DNA of 64,000 nucleotides from Streptomyces griseoloalbus (GTDB lineage Bacteria; Actinomycetota; Actinomycetes; Streptomycetales; Streptomycetaceae). Each line of letters begins with the position of its first letter. Position 1 is the first letter of the stretch. This document shows positions 51,935 through 60,200 of the stretch, in pieces. The notes beneath the pieces are model-generated. The model was not told the origin of the DNA and did not search any database. It was given only the letters and a program-made list of their open reading frames with translations. The translations under genes and the position numbers were made by a program. Where the stretch lies: contig BMUD01000008.1 of assembly GCA_014650015.1 (NCBI GenBank), forward strand, positions 186,001 through 250,000. The letters are read 5' to 3'.

Positions 51935-54900
51935 ATGACCACCGGCACCCACGAGCCCGCCGACACGGACCCGCGCGAGACGCCCGGCACCGGCGACGAG
52001 ACGGTGGACGCCGGCGCCTACCAGGTGCTGCGCGACCGCCTCTCCGCCCAGGCCACCGAACTCGCGCGCCGGGCCGAGGCGTTGAACCGGCTGCGGGCCG
52101 CGCAGTTCGGCGCCCCCGAACTGCGCCTGACCGGCACCGAGCGGCTGCGCACCGACCGCACCGCCGTGCCCCGCGACATCGTCGCCGTGGGCGACGTCCT
52201 CCTCTTCGGCTACCAGGTCCGGCCCCGGCCGGACGCGGACACCGGGGTCGGCGACGTCCTCGCGGCGCACGACCGCGACCTGAACCGGCTGCCCGACCAC
52301 GCCGTACCCGGACTGCTCGACGACCCCGCCTTCGTACGGGAGTTCGCCGCCCTGCACCGCTACTACCGCCAGGCACGCCTGCTGCGGCTGCGCCGCGTCG
52401 ACGGCAAGCTGCTCGCCGTGTTCCAGACCGGCGAGAAGGCCGGCGACATCCGCGTCCTGCGCTGGTCGGTGTCCGAGGACGGCCGGGCCGCCTTCCTGGA
52501 CGCCCGCGGCGACCGCGACCACGCGATCGCCCCGCCCGACGACATCGACTGGACGCACACCACCCGCGAGGACCACGTCCTCGGCCGCCACCCGCACGTC
52601 TCCGTCCGGGGCGAGGTCTTCGTCGACACCCTCGGCGGCACCCTCACCGTCAGGACCGACAACGACACCGGCACCCCCGACGGCATCCACACCGAACCGG
52701 TCGACGAGCCCCTGCAGTCCCTCGCCGACGCCGAGATCGCCCACGCCCGCGTCGGCCCCCTGATCCTCCTGCGCATCCTCCCCTACAAGGAGACCGCGCA
52801 CCGCTACCTGGTCTTCCACACCGTCACCCGGGCCGTCGTCCGCCTCGACGGCATCGGACAGGGCTGCCGCCGGCTGCCCGAGGACCAGGGCATCATCTTC
52901 CCCGGCGGCTACTGCCTCGCCACCGGCAGCCACAAGACGTACGAACTCGACACCACCGGCATGGAGTTCGCCCGCGAGGTGCGCTCGCCGCACGGCGAGG
53001 ACGTGCTGTACGCCTTCCACGCGCCCGGGCGCGGACGCGGGCTGCTGCTGTCGTACAACCAGATCCACGAGACGGTCGCCACCCCGCTGACCTGCCACGG
53101 CTGGGCACTGTTCGACGACGGACTGCTCGCCCTGCTGCGCCCCGACGCCGACGAACCCGCCCGCGTCCACCCGCTCCAGCTCTGGCACTCGCCCTACGTC
53201 TCCGACACCCACGCCGCCGCCACGCCCGCCGGCGAGGGCCGGCTGGCCCGGATCGGCAACGCCGACCTGGTGCGGGGCATCTCCGACTGCCTCTCCCTGG
53301 CCCGCTCGGCCGCCGAGACCACCGCGACGGCCGAGAGGTACCGGACCCTGACGGCCGCCTGCGTCCGCGCCCTGGACACCCACCACTGGCTGGGGGAGGC
53401 CGAACTCGGTGACCTGCGCGCCCCCTTGGCACGGATGCGCGCCACCGCCGAACAGGTGCTGGCCGAGTTCGAGACCGTACGGGACCTCACCCGCCGGGCC
53501 GCCCAGGCGCTCGACGAGACGGCGGACCGGATCGCCTCGGTGGTGCGCCGGCTGCGCGGCGAGCAGCCCCGCGAGGCCGCCGCCTGGGTCACCGGCCTGA
53601 CCGAACTGCGCCACGCCCAGGGCCATCTGCTGACCCTGAAGGACCTGCGGTACGCCGATCACGCCCGCATCGACGCGCTGGCCGCGGAGGCGGGGACGGA
53701 CCTCGCCTCCTTCGGGCAGCGCGCGGTCGCCTTCCTGGCCCGCGAGGACGCCTTCGCCGCCCATCACGCGGACGTCGAACGGCTCGTCGCCGACGCCGAG
53801 TCGATCACCACCACTGCCGAGGCCGCCCCGGTCGCCGCCCGGCTGGACGAACTCGCCGACGGACTGCGCACGGTGACCGAAGTGGCCGGCGGGCTCGACA
53901 TCGCCGACGCAACGGTCCGCACGACCGTCCTGGAGCGCATCGCCGAGGCCCTCGGCGGCGTCAACCGCGCCCGCGCCGTCCTCGACACCCGCCGCCGCGG
54001 CCTCCTCGACCGGGAGGCGCGCGCCGGGTTCGCCGCCGAGCTCGCCCTGCTCGGCCAGACCGTCACCGGCGCCCTCGCAGCGGCGGGCGACCCCGAGGCC
54101 TGCGACGACCAACTGAGTCGCGCACTGGCGCAGTTGGAGACCCTGGAATCCCGTTTCGCGGAGTTCGACGACGTCCTCGGCGAGCTCGCCGCCCAACGCA
54201 CGCGGATCTACGAGGCGTTCGCCGCCCGCAAACAGAGCCTCACCGACGCCCGCGCCCGCCGCGCCGAACAACTCGCCCTGTCCGCCGTGCGCGTGCTGGA
54301 GACGATCGCCCGGCGCTCCGCCGCGCTCGCCGACGCCGACGCGGTGAGCACCTACTTCGCCTCCGACCCGCTGGTCGCCAAGGTCCGCCGCACCGCCGAC
54401 GAACTGCGCGGACTCGGCGACCGGGTGCGGGCGGAGGAACTCGACGGACGGCTGCGCTCAGCCCGGCAGGAGGCCGACCGCGCCCTGCGCGACCGCGGCG
54501 ACCTCTACGCGGACGGCGGACGCACCCTGCGCCTCGGCGGCCACCGGTTCGCCGTCACCACCCAGCCCTTCGACCTCACCGTCGTCCCGCACGGCGACGG
54601 ACTCGCCGTCGCCCTCACCGGCACCGACTACCGCGCCCCCGTCACCGACCCCGGCCTGCTGGCCGACCGCCCGCTGTGGAGCCGGCACCTGCCGTCCGAG
54701 TCGCCCGAGGTCTACCGCGCCGAACACCTCGCCGCCCGCCTGCTGCACGAGCCCGGCCCCGACGCGCTGACCGGCGCCGGCGACCTCGCCGCGCTGGTCC
54801 GCCGGGCCGCCGAGGAGGCGTACGACGAGGGGTACGAGCGAGGCGTCCACGACCACGACGCCACCGCGGTCCTCACCGCCGTCCTGCCCCTGTACGACGG

Positions 54901-56860
54901 CGCCGGACCGCTGCGCCACGCGTCCGCCGCCCGCGCCCACGCGCTGCTGTACTGGGCGCACGGCACCACGGCGGAGGAGCGCGCGGACCTCACCCGCCGT
55001 GCCCGCTCCCTGGCCCGGGTCCGTGACGCCTTCGGCCCGCCGCCCGCGCTGGACGCCCTGCGCACGGAACTCGCCCGGGCCGTGCGCGACTGGGACGAGG
55101 ACGCCACCGTCCGCCCGGAAGCCTGCGCCGCGTACCTCTTCGACGAGCTGACCACCGGCCCCGAGGGCTTCGTGATCAGCGCCCGGGCCCGCACCCTGCT
55201 CGACACGTTCCGCCGCACGGTCGCGACCGAGACCTACGACGACGACCTCCCCGCCCTCGGCGATCTCACCGCACGCCGCCAGCTGGTCGAGGCCTGGCTG
55301 ACCGCGTACACCACCGCCACCGGCGACCCGGCGAGCGCCGGTGACCTCGCCGAGGCCGTCGCCGCCGAGCTCTGCCCGAACGTGCCCCGCCACGCGTCGG
55401 ACGCACCCCTGACCGCCACGGTGGAGGGGCTGCTCGGCACCCACCCCCGGATCACCGACCGCCGCCTCACCCTCCGCCTGGACGAGTTCCTCGCCCGCAC
55501 CGAGGAGTTCAGGGAGCGCGACGTACCCGCCTTCCGCGCCTTCCAGCGCCGCCGCGCCGCCCTGGTGACCGCCGAGCGCACCCGGCTGCGCCTGGACGAC
55601 CACCGGCCGCGCGTGATGGCGTCGTTCGTCCGCAACCGCCTGGTCGACGAGGTCTACCTCCCCCTGGTCGGGGACAGCCTCGCCAAACAGCTCGGCACCA
55701 CGGGCGAGTCCGGCCGCACCGGCACCGGCGGCCTGCTGCTGCTCGTCTCCCCGCCCGGCTACGGCAAGACGACCCTCATGGAGTACGTGGCCCACCGGCT
55801 CGGCCTGGTCCTGGTGCGGATCAGCGGTCCGGCGCTCGGCCACGCGGTCACCTCACTCGACCCCGCCGAGGCGCCGAACGCCACCGCCCGCCAGGAGGTC
55901 GAGAAGATCAACTTCGCGCTGGCCGCCGGCAGCAACACCCTCCTGTACCTCGACGACATCCAGCACACCTCGCCCGAACTCCTGCAGAAGTTCATCCCGC
56001 TGTGCGACGCCACGCGCCGGATGGAGGGGGTGTGGGAGGGTGAGCCGCGCACCTACGACCTGCGCGGCAAGCGCTTCGCCGTCTGCATGGCCGGCAACCC
56101 CTACACCGAGTCCGGCGAGGTCTTCCGGGTGCCCGACATGCTGGCCAACCGCGCGGACGTGTGGAACCTCGGCGACGTCCTCACCGGCAAGGAGGACGTC
56201 TTCGCGCTGAGCTTCGTGGAGAACGCGCTCACCGCGAACCCGGTGCTCGCCCCGCTCGCCGGACGCGACCGCGCCGACCTGGAGCTGCTGATCCGCCTCG
56301 CCGGCGACGACCCCACGGCCCGCCCCGACCGGCTCACCCACCCCTACGCCCCCACCGAACTGGACCGCGTCCTGGCCGTACTGCGCCATCTGCTCACCGC
56401 CCGCCGCACGGTCCTCGCCGTCAACGCGGCCTACATCGCCTCCGCCGCCCAGTCCGACGACGCCCGCACCGAGCCGCCGTTCAGGCTCCAGGGCTCCTAC
56501 CGCACCATGAACAAGATCGCCCAGCGGATCCAGCCCGTCATGAACGACGCCGAGCTGACCGCCGTCGTCGACGACCACTACACGGCCGAGGCCCAGACCC
56601 TCACCAGCGGCGCCGAGGCGAGCCTGCTGAAGCTGGGCGAACTGCGCGGCACGCTCACCGCCGCCCAGGCGGCCCGCTGGAGCGACCTGAAGTCCGCCCA
56701 CGTCCGCACCCTCACCCCGGGCGGACCGGACCAGGACGCCCTGACCCGCGCGGTGGCCGCCCTGGCTCTCCTCGGCGACCGCATCGCCGCCGTCGAATCC
56801 GCCATCAGCCGCGCCTCCGGCCCCCGCCGGCCGGTGACCGATCCGGGGGACAGCACCTGA
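51935..56860 (+). CDS. Giant AAA+ ATPase of the DUF3686 ('DNA repair ATPase') type
   Basis: The 1641-residue product has an N-terminal coiled-coil start, then a large domain (about 60-480, with VAVGDVLLFGYQVRPRPD and VFQTGEKAGDIRVLRWSV) of the DUF3686 type, long helical regions (about 480-900), and a C-terminal AAA+ module. The AAA+ module has Walker A SPPGYGKTT (about 1271), Walker B TLLYLDDIQHTSPELLQKFIPLCD (about 1340) and VCMAGNPYTESGE as sensor 1. Annotation as a DNA repair ATPase is by tradition; the real role is not established. It is the partner of the upstream flotillin. GAGAGG lies before the ATG, within the last repeat unit. Confidence 0.82.
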   Translation: MTTGTHEPADTDPRETPGTGDETVDAGAYQVLRDRLSAQATELARRAEALNRLRAAQFGAPELRLTGTERLRTDRTAVPRDIVAVGDVLLFGYQVRPRPDADTGVGDVLAAHDRDLNRLPDHAVPGLLDDPAFVREFAALHRYYRQARLLRLRRVDGKLLAVFQTGEKAGDIRVLRWSVSEDGRAAFLDARGDRDHAIAPPDDIDWTHTTREDHVLGRHPHVSVRGEVFVDTLGGTLTVRTDNDTGTPDGIHTEPVDEPLQSLADAEIAHARVGPLILLRILPYKETAHRYLVFHTVTRAVVRLDGIGQGCRRLPEDQGIIFPGGYCLATGSHKTYELDTTGMEFAREVRSPHGEDVLYAFHAPGRGRGLLLSYNQIHETVATPLTCHGWALFDDGLLALLRPDADEPARVHPLQLWHSPYVSDTHAAATPAGEGRLARIGNADLVRGISDCLSLARSAAETTATAERYRTLTAACVRALDTHHWLGEAELGDLRAPLARMRATAEQVLAEFETVRDLTRRAAQALDETADRIASVVRRLRGEQPREAAAWVTGLTELRHAQGHLLTLKDLRYADHARIDALAAEAGTDLASFGQRAVAFLAREDAFAAHHADVERLVADAESITTTAEAAPVAARLDELADGLRTVTEVAGGLDIADATVRTTVLERIAEALGGVNRARAVLDTRRRGLLDREARAGFAAELALLGQTVTGALAAAGDPEACDDQLSRALAQLETLESRFAEFDDVLGELAAQRTRIYEAFAARKQSLTDARARRAEQLALSAVRVLETIARRSAALADADAVSTYFASDPLVAKVRRTADELRGLGDRVRAEELDGRLRSARQEADRALRDRGDLYADGGRTLRLGGHRFAVTTQPFDLTVVPHGDGLAVALTGTDYRAPVTDPGLLADRPLWSRHLPSESPEVYRAEHLAARLLHEPGPDALTGAGDLAALVRRAAEEAYDEGYERGVHDHDATAVLTAVLPLYDGAGPLRHASAARAHALLYWAHGTTAEERADLTRRARSLARVRDAFGPPPALDALRTELARAVRDWDEDATVRPEACAAYLFDELTTGPEGFVISARARTLLDTFRRTVATETYDDDLPALGDLTARRQLVEAWLTAYTTATGDPASAGDLAEAVAAELCPNVPRHASDAPLTATVEGLLGTHPRITDRRLTLRLDEFLARTEEFRERDVPAFRAFQRRRAALVTAERTRLRLDDHRPRVMASFVRNRLVDEVYLPLVGDSLAKQLGTTGESGRTGTGGLLLLVSPPGYGKTTLMEYVAHRLGLVLVRISGPALGHAVTSLDPAEAPNATARQEVEKINFALAAGSNTLLYLDDIQHTSPELLQKFIPLCDATRRMEGVWEGEPRTYDLRGKRFAVCMAGNPYTESGEVFRVPDMLANRADVWNLGDVLTGKEDVFALSFVENALTANPVLAPLAGRDRADLELLIRLAGDDPTARPDRLTHPYAPTELDRVLAVLRHLLTARRTVLAVNAAYIASAAQSDDARTEPPFRLQGSYRTMNKIAQRIQPVMNDAELTAVVDDHYTAEAQTLTSGAEASLLKLGELRGTLTAAQAARWSDLKSAHVRTLTPGGPDQDALTRAVAALALLGDRIAAVESAISRASGPRRPVTDPGDST

Positions 56861-56878
56861 GCCGTCCCGCCCGGTCCG

Positions 56879-57712
56879 TCACGGCACGCGCAGCGCCGCC
56901 AGCTCCTCCGCCGTCCGCGGACCGGCGGTGTCGCCCGCCAGCCACCCGCGTTCCCGCAGCAGCCGGGCCACCGCCACGCCCCACGGCAGCCGCAGTCCGG
57001 CCGCCGCGAGGAGATCCGTACGGGCCAGCATGTCGGCCGCCGGCCCGGTGTGCGCGCCCGACGGGGTGAGCAGGGCCGCGTCGTCGGCCCAGCGCAGGGC
57101 CAGGTCCACGTCGTGGGTGGCCATGACGACCGTCGTGCCGTTGTCGCGCAGGCCGTCCAGCGTCGCCAGCAGGCGTTCCTGGCCGTCGGGGTCCAGGCCC
57201 GCCGTCGGCTCGTCCAGGATCAGCACGCGGGGCCGCATCGCGACCGCGCCCGCGATCGCCGTCCGCTTGCGCTGCCCGTAGGACAGCAGATGCGTGGGCC
57301 GGTCGGCGAGCGCGGTGATGTCCAGCGCGGCCAGTGCCTCCGTCACCCGGGCGCGCACCTCGGTGTCGGACAGGCCGAGGTTCAGCGGCCCGAACGACAC
57401 GTCCTGCCCGACGGACGCGGCGAACAACTGGTCGTCCGGGTCCTGCACCACCAGCTGCACCGTGGTCCGCAGCGCCGTCAGCCCCTTGCGGTCGTAGCGC
57501 ACCGCCCGCCCCTCGACGGTCAACTCACCGCCGTCGGGACGCAGTCCGCCGCTCAGCAGCCGCATCAGCGTCGTCTTGCCGCTGCCGTTGCGCCCGAGCA
57601 GGGCCAGCGCCCGTCCCTCGCGCACCGCGAAGTCGAGGCCGGTGAGCACGGGCGGGCCGTCCTCGTAGGCGAAGGACACGCCCCGCAGGGCGACCGGCAC
57701 GGGCTCGTTCAC
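56879..57712 (-). CDS. cbiO: CbiO-type cobalt/nickel ECF transporter ATPase
   Basis: The 277-residue ABC ATPase has Walker A LLGRNGSGKTT, a Q loop in VVQDPDDQLFA typical of ECF transporters, the signature LLSYGQRKRTAIAG, Walker B VLILDEPTAGLD and the switch His in VMATHDVD. It energises metal uptake with CbiQ, CbiN and CbiM. It starts at GTG overlapping the cbiQ stop (GTGA, 57709-57712). It is the last gene of the cbiMNQO operon under the cobalamin riboswitch. Confidence 0.9.
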   Translation of the reverse strand: MNEPVPVALRGVSFAYEDGPPVLTGLDFAVREGRALALLGRNGSGKTTLMRLLSGGLRPDGGELTVEGRAVRYDRKGLTALRTTVQLVVQDPDDQLFAASVGQDVSFGPLNLGLSDTEVRARVTEALAALDITALADRPTHLLSYGQRKRTAIAGAVAMRPRVLILDEPTAGLDPDGQERLLATLDGLRDNGTTVVMATHDVDLALRWADDAALLTPSGAHTGPAADMLARTDLLAAAGLRLPWGVAVARLLRERGWLAGDTAGPRTAEELAALRVP

Positions 57713-58458
57713 GACAGTGGCCTTTCCAGTACGACGGTGAGGGCGACCAGCGCCGCCAGGAGTGCCAGGCTCCCGGCCGTGAAGCGGACGGAGACACGGG
57801 CCTCGGGCACCAGGACGCGCAGGGTGCCGTCGTAGCCCCGTCCGGCGAGCCCGGTCTGCAGCCGCGCCGCCCGGTCGAAGGACCGGACGAACGCGGTCGC
57901 GCCGAGCCCGCCGAGCGAACGCCACGTCGCCGCCCGGGTGGTGTGCCCGAGCCGGGCCGCCTGCGCCTCCCGGATCCGGCGCACCGAGTCGAGCAGCAGA
58001 AAGCTCATGCGGTACGTCACCAGGGCCACGTCCACGAGCGGGGCGGGCACCCCGGCGCGGACCAGGCGGGGCAGCAGATCGGACATCGGGGTGGTGAACG
58101 CGAACAGCAGCACGCCGAGGGAGGCCGCCGAGGTGCGCAGCAGCAACTCCCCGGCGCGCAGCGGCCCGTCGGCGGCCGGGGACACGAAGCCGTCCGGCCC
58201 GCCCACCTGCACCAGCAGCGGGAGCGCCCCGGTGACGCAGAAGCCCAGCGGCACCCGGTAGGCGCGCCACAGCCGCCGCCCCGGCACCCCCGCCGGGCCG
58301 AGCAGCACCGCGAGCGCGGTCACCAGCACCAGGGCCGCGCCCGGCCAGGGCGGCAGTGAGATCGCGAGCACGGTGAGACCGAGCCCCAGCACGGCCTTGT
58401 CCACGGGGTGACGGCGGCGCCAGCGACTGCTGTGCGCCGCCGCGTCGATCGGCAGCAC
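57709..58458 (-). CDS. cbiQ: CbiQ-type transmembrane component
   Basis: The 249-residue product has about five to six membrane segments and the ECF T-component motifs ARGxxG-like AGRGYDG and RSFDRAARLQTGL, which couple to the ATPase. The GTG at 58456-58458 begins VLPIDAAAHSSRW, which resembles the usual CbiQ start (I-D-xxA-hxN-xW-xxxxPxxK). An in-frame ATG 267 bases upstream would give a proline/valine repeat encoded by the antisense-looking frame of the cbiN tail and is rejected. Seven bases separate it from cbiN. Confidence 0.85.
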   Translation of the reverse strand: MLPIDAAAHSSRWRRRHPVDKAVLGLGLTVLAISLPPWPGAALVLVTALAVLLGPAGVPGRRLWRAYRVPLGFCVTGALPLLVQVGGPDGFVSPAADGPLRAGELLLRTSAASLGVLLFAFTTPMSDLLPRLVRAGVPAPLVDVALVTYRMSFLLLDSVRRIREAQAARLGHTTRAATWRSLGGLGATAFVRSFDRAARLQTGLAGRGYDGTLRVLVPEARVSVRFTAGSLALLAALVALTVVLERPLS

Positions 58459-58465
58459 GGGCCGG

Positions 58466-59077
58466 TCAGTCCCGCCGCCGGGACGCGGCCTCGCCGCTCC
58501 CACCGGCGTCGGCGTCGGCACCGGCCCGCACTCCGGCCGCGGTGCCGTCGCCGGCCCGTGAGGTCGCGGGGCCGCCGTCGCCGTCGCGTGCGGCGGCCGG
58601 TTCGCCGACAGCGTCCCGCCCCGCCGTGCCGCCCGCCCCGCCGTCGGAACCGCCATCAGCGGCAGCGGCACCGGCACCGGCACCAGCGGCACCGGCACCG
58701 GCATCAGCGGCAGCGGCACCGGCACCGTCGCCCGGACCCGGGTCGGCCTCCGACCGCACCCGCACCCGCGTCAGCGCCCGTGCCTCGCCCTGCCGCCGTC
58801 CGCGCCGCAGCCCGAAGTAGTACGCGAGGACGCCCGCGCCGATCGCCGCCTGGAGGGCGAACAGCGCCGACTCGATCTCGCCGGACGGCGGTTCGTACAG
58901 CGGCGAGAACCACGGCTCGTAGTCCGGGTCGATCTCGGTGATCGCGGTCTCCGCCTCGGCGTCCGCGCCGGCGAACGGCTCCTCCTTGTGGTCGCCGAGC
59001 CCGAGCGCGAGCGGCAGCACCGCGAGCGCGGCCACGAGCACCAGCAGCAGGGTGTTGATCCTGGCGTTACGGCTCAT
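58466..59077 (-). CDS. cbiN: CbiN component with a long Ala/Gly/Asp-rich C-terminal extension
   Basis: The first ~105 residues are a normal CbiN: a membrane helix ([21 protein letters not shown]), an extracytoplasmic loop with [36 protein letters not shown], a second membrane helix and RRGRR. About 95 further residues rich in Ala, Gly and Asp follow, produced partly by GGCACC/GGCAGC-type hexamer repeats; this nearly doubles the usual length. CbiN and CbiM together admit Co2+ or Ni2+. The start overlaps cbiM by four bases. Confidence 0.83.
   Translation of the reverse strand: MSRNARINTLLLVLVAALAVLPLALGLGDHKEEPFAGADAEAETAITEIDPDYEPWFSPLYEPPSGEIESALFALQAAIGAGVLAYYFGLRRGRRQGEARALTRVRVRSEADPGPGDGAGAAAADAGAGAAGAGAGAAAADGGSDGGAGGTAGRDAVGEPAAARDGDGGPATSRAGDGTAAGVRAGADADAGGSGEAASRRRD
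58654..58730. repeat. Imperfect GGCACC/GGCAGC hexamer repeat inside cbiN
   Basis: About twelve adjacent hexamers of GGCACC, GGCAGC and CAGCGG type run through this stretch. They encode the Ala/Gly/Asp tail of CbiN on the minus strand. Confidence 0.75.
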
Positions 59078-59784
59078 CGGGCCACCGCCCCGGCCGAGTC
59101 GCCCGTCTTCCGCCCGGCCGCCGAGGTCACCAGCACCCCGAGCCGGGTCAGCTCCCCCTTGCTCGACTGCACCAGCATGCGCATCACCAGCACGGTCAGC
59201 AGCCCCTCGCTCACCGCGAGCGGGATCTGCGTGACGGCGAAGATGGACCCGAACTTGCCGAGCGCGCCCGGGAAGCCGCTGACCGGGTCGGGGAAGGCGA
59301 GCGCCAGCTGCACGCTCGTCACGCAGTAGGTCGCCAGGTCGGCGACGAACGCGCCGAAGAACACCGCGACCATCAGCGGCACGTCGTACCGGCGCAGCAG
59401 CCGGTAGACGCCGTACCCGGCCCACGGACCGGCGATCGCCATCGAGAAGACGTTGGCGCCCAGTGTGGTCAGCCCGCCGTGGGCGAGCAGCAGGGCCTGG
59501 AACAGCAGGGTGATGGTGCCCAGCACCGCCATGACGGGCGGCCGGAACAGGATGGCGCCCAGACCGGTGCCGGTGGGGTGGGAGCAACTCCCGGTGACCG
59601 ACGGCAGTTTCAGTGCGGACAGCACGAACGTGAACGCTCCCGAGGCGCCGAGCAGCAGCGTGCTCTCGGGATGTTCCCTGACTTCACGGATGAGCGACCG
59701 GGCTCCGTGGACGACGAACGGCGCCGACGCGACGCCCCAGGCGACCGCGTGCGCCGGTGGCAGAAAACCCTCGGCAATGTGCAT
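59074..59784 (-). CDS. cbiM: CbiM, substrate-specific component of cobalt/nickel transporter
   Basis: The 236-residue product begins [17 protein letters not shown], the invariant CbiM/NikM start in which the N-terminal Met-His is a metal ligand, so the start is certain. It continues with [22 protein letters not shown] and six to seven membrane segments. Divalent cobalt or nickel is bound by the MHI...H site. It is the first gene of cbiMNQO and lies directly behind the cobalamin riboswitch, which favours cobalt as the substrate. Confidence 0.93.
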   Translation of the reverse strand: MHIAEGFLPPAHAVAWGVASAPFVVHGARSLIREVREHPESTLLLGASGAFTFVLSALKLPSVTGSCSHPTGTGLGAILFRPPVMAVLGTITLLFQALLLAHGGLTTLGANVFSMAIAGPWAGYGVYRLLRRYDVPLMVAVFFGAFVADLATYCVTSVQLALAFPDPVSGFPGALGKFGSIFAVTQIPLAVSEGLLTVLVMRMLVQSSKGELTRLGVLVTSAAGRKTGDSAGAVAR

Positions 59785-59825
59785 GGCTCAGCAGACCCTC
59801 TCCAGCACCTCGTGGATGGTTGACG

Positions 59826-59986
59826 CGCCTTGGCCGGTCTCCTGGCTGACGGGTACCACCGCCCGTGCTCCGCCTTCCCGGGTCCCGGGGGGACCCAGTG
59901 GCTGTCCGTGAGGACTGGAGCCGGACTTCCCGATCACAGTGGCGAGGGCCGCACCGGTATCGCACCGATTTCCCGTCACCAAGGCG
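59826..59986 (-). ncRNA. Cobalamin riboswitch upstream of cbiM
   Basis: On the minus strand the leader has the hallmarks of the adenosylcobalamin aptamer. They are an outer stem CGCCTTGG (59979-59986) pairing with CCAAGGCG (59826-59833), GACGGGAAATCGGTGCGATA, GGCCCTCGCCACTGTGA with GCCACTG at 59937-59943, and AGCCAGGAGACCGGCC (59832-59847). Binding of the cofactor is expected to shut off cbiMNQO. The 41 bases between the aptamer and cbiM would contain the expression platform and a GGAGAGGG ribosome site. The rest of the 59785-60200 gap has no gene. Confidence 0.9.
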
Positions 59987-60134
59987 TGGCGACAGTAGTG
60001 CCCGTTCCGGTCCGGTGACAAGCGGCCACAGGGGGCGCGCGGACGGCGCCCGGCGGCTCGCACGCCGGCGCAGACCTGCGCACTTGACACGGACGGCGCC
60101 TCGCGTCGACGCGGTGGACTGAGGGGTGGCCGTC

Positions 60135-60166
60135 TTGGGTAGAGCCTTGCTGCATTTAATATGCAA
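60135..60166 (+). promoter_or_regulatory. Promoter with a Nur-box-like palindrome before the Nik/Opp-type operon
   Basis: TTGGGT (60135-60140), 16 bases and TAATAT (60157-60162) form a promoter. CTGCAT-N5-ATGCAA (60150-60166) matches the core of the Streptomyces nickel-responsive Nur operator (TTGCAA-N5-TTGCAA) and overlaps the -10. It is an AT-rich island in a GC-rich gap. Binding of Nur is inferred. Confidence 0.5.
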
Positions 60167-60200
60167 CAACGATTACAAGGCAACAGGGGTGTGAGGTTCG

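Noticed and set aside
49025-54271. Minus-strand open frame of 1748 codons
   Set aside because: It lies antisense to the flotillin and AAA ATPase genes, crosses the tandem repeat and a gene boundary, has no ribosome site, and its composition is that of a GC-rich shadow frame.
58459-58725. Longer CbiQ start giving a proline/valine repeat N-terminus
   Set aside because: It would overlap nearly half of cbiN and encode [12 protein letters not shown]-type sequence from the hexamer repeat; normal CbiQ sequence begins near 58458.
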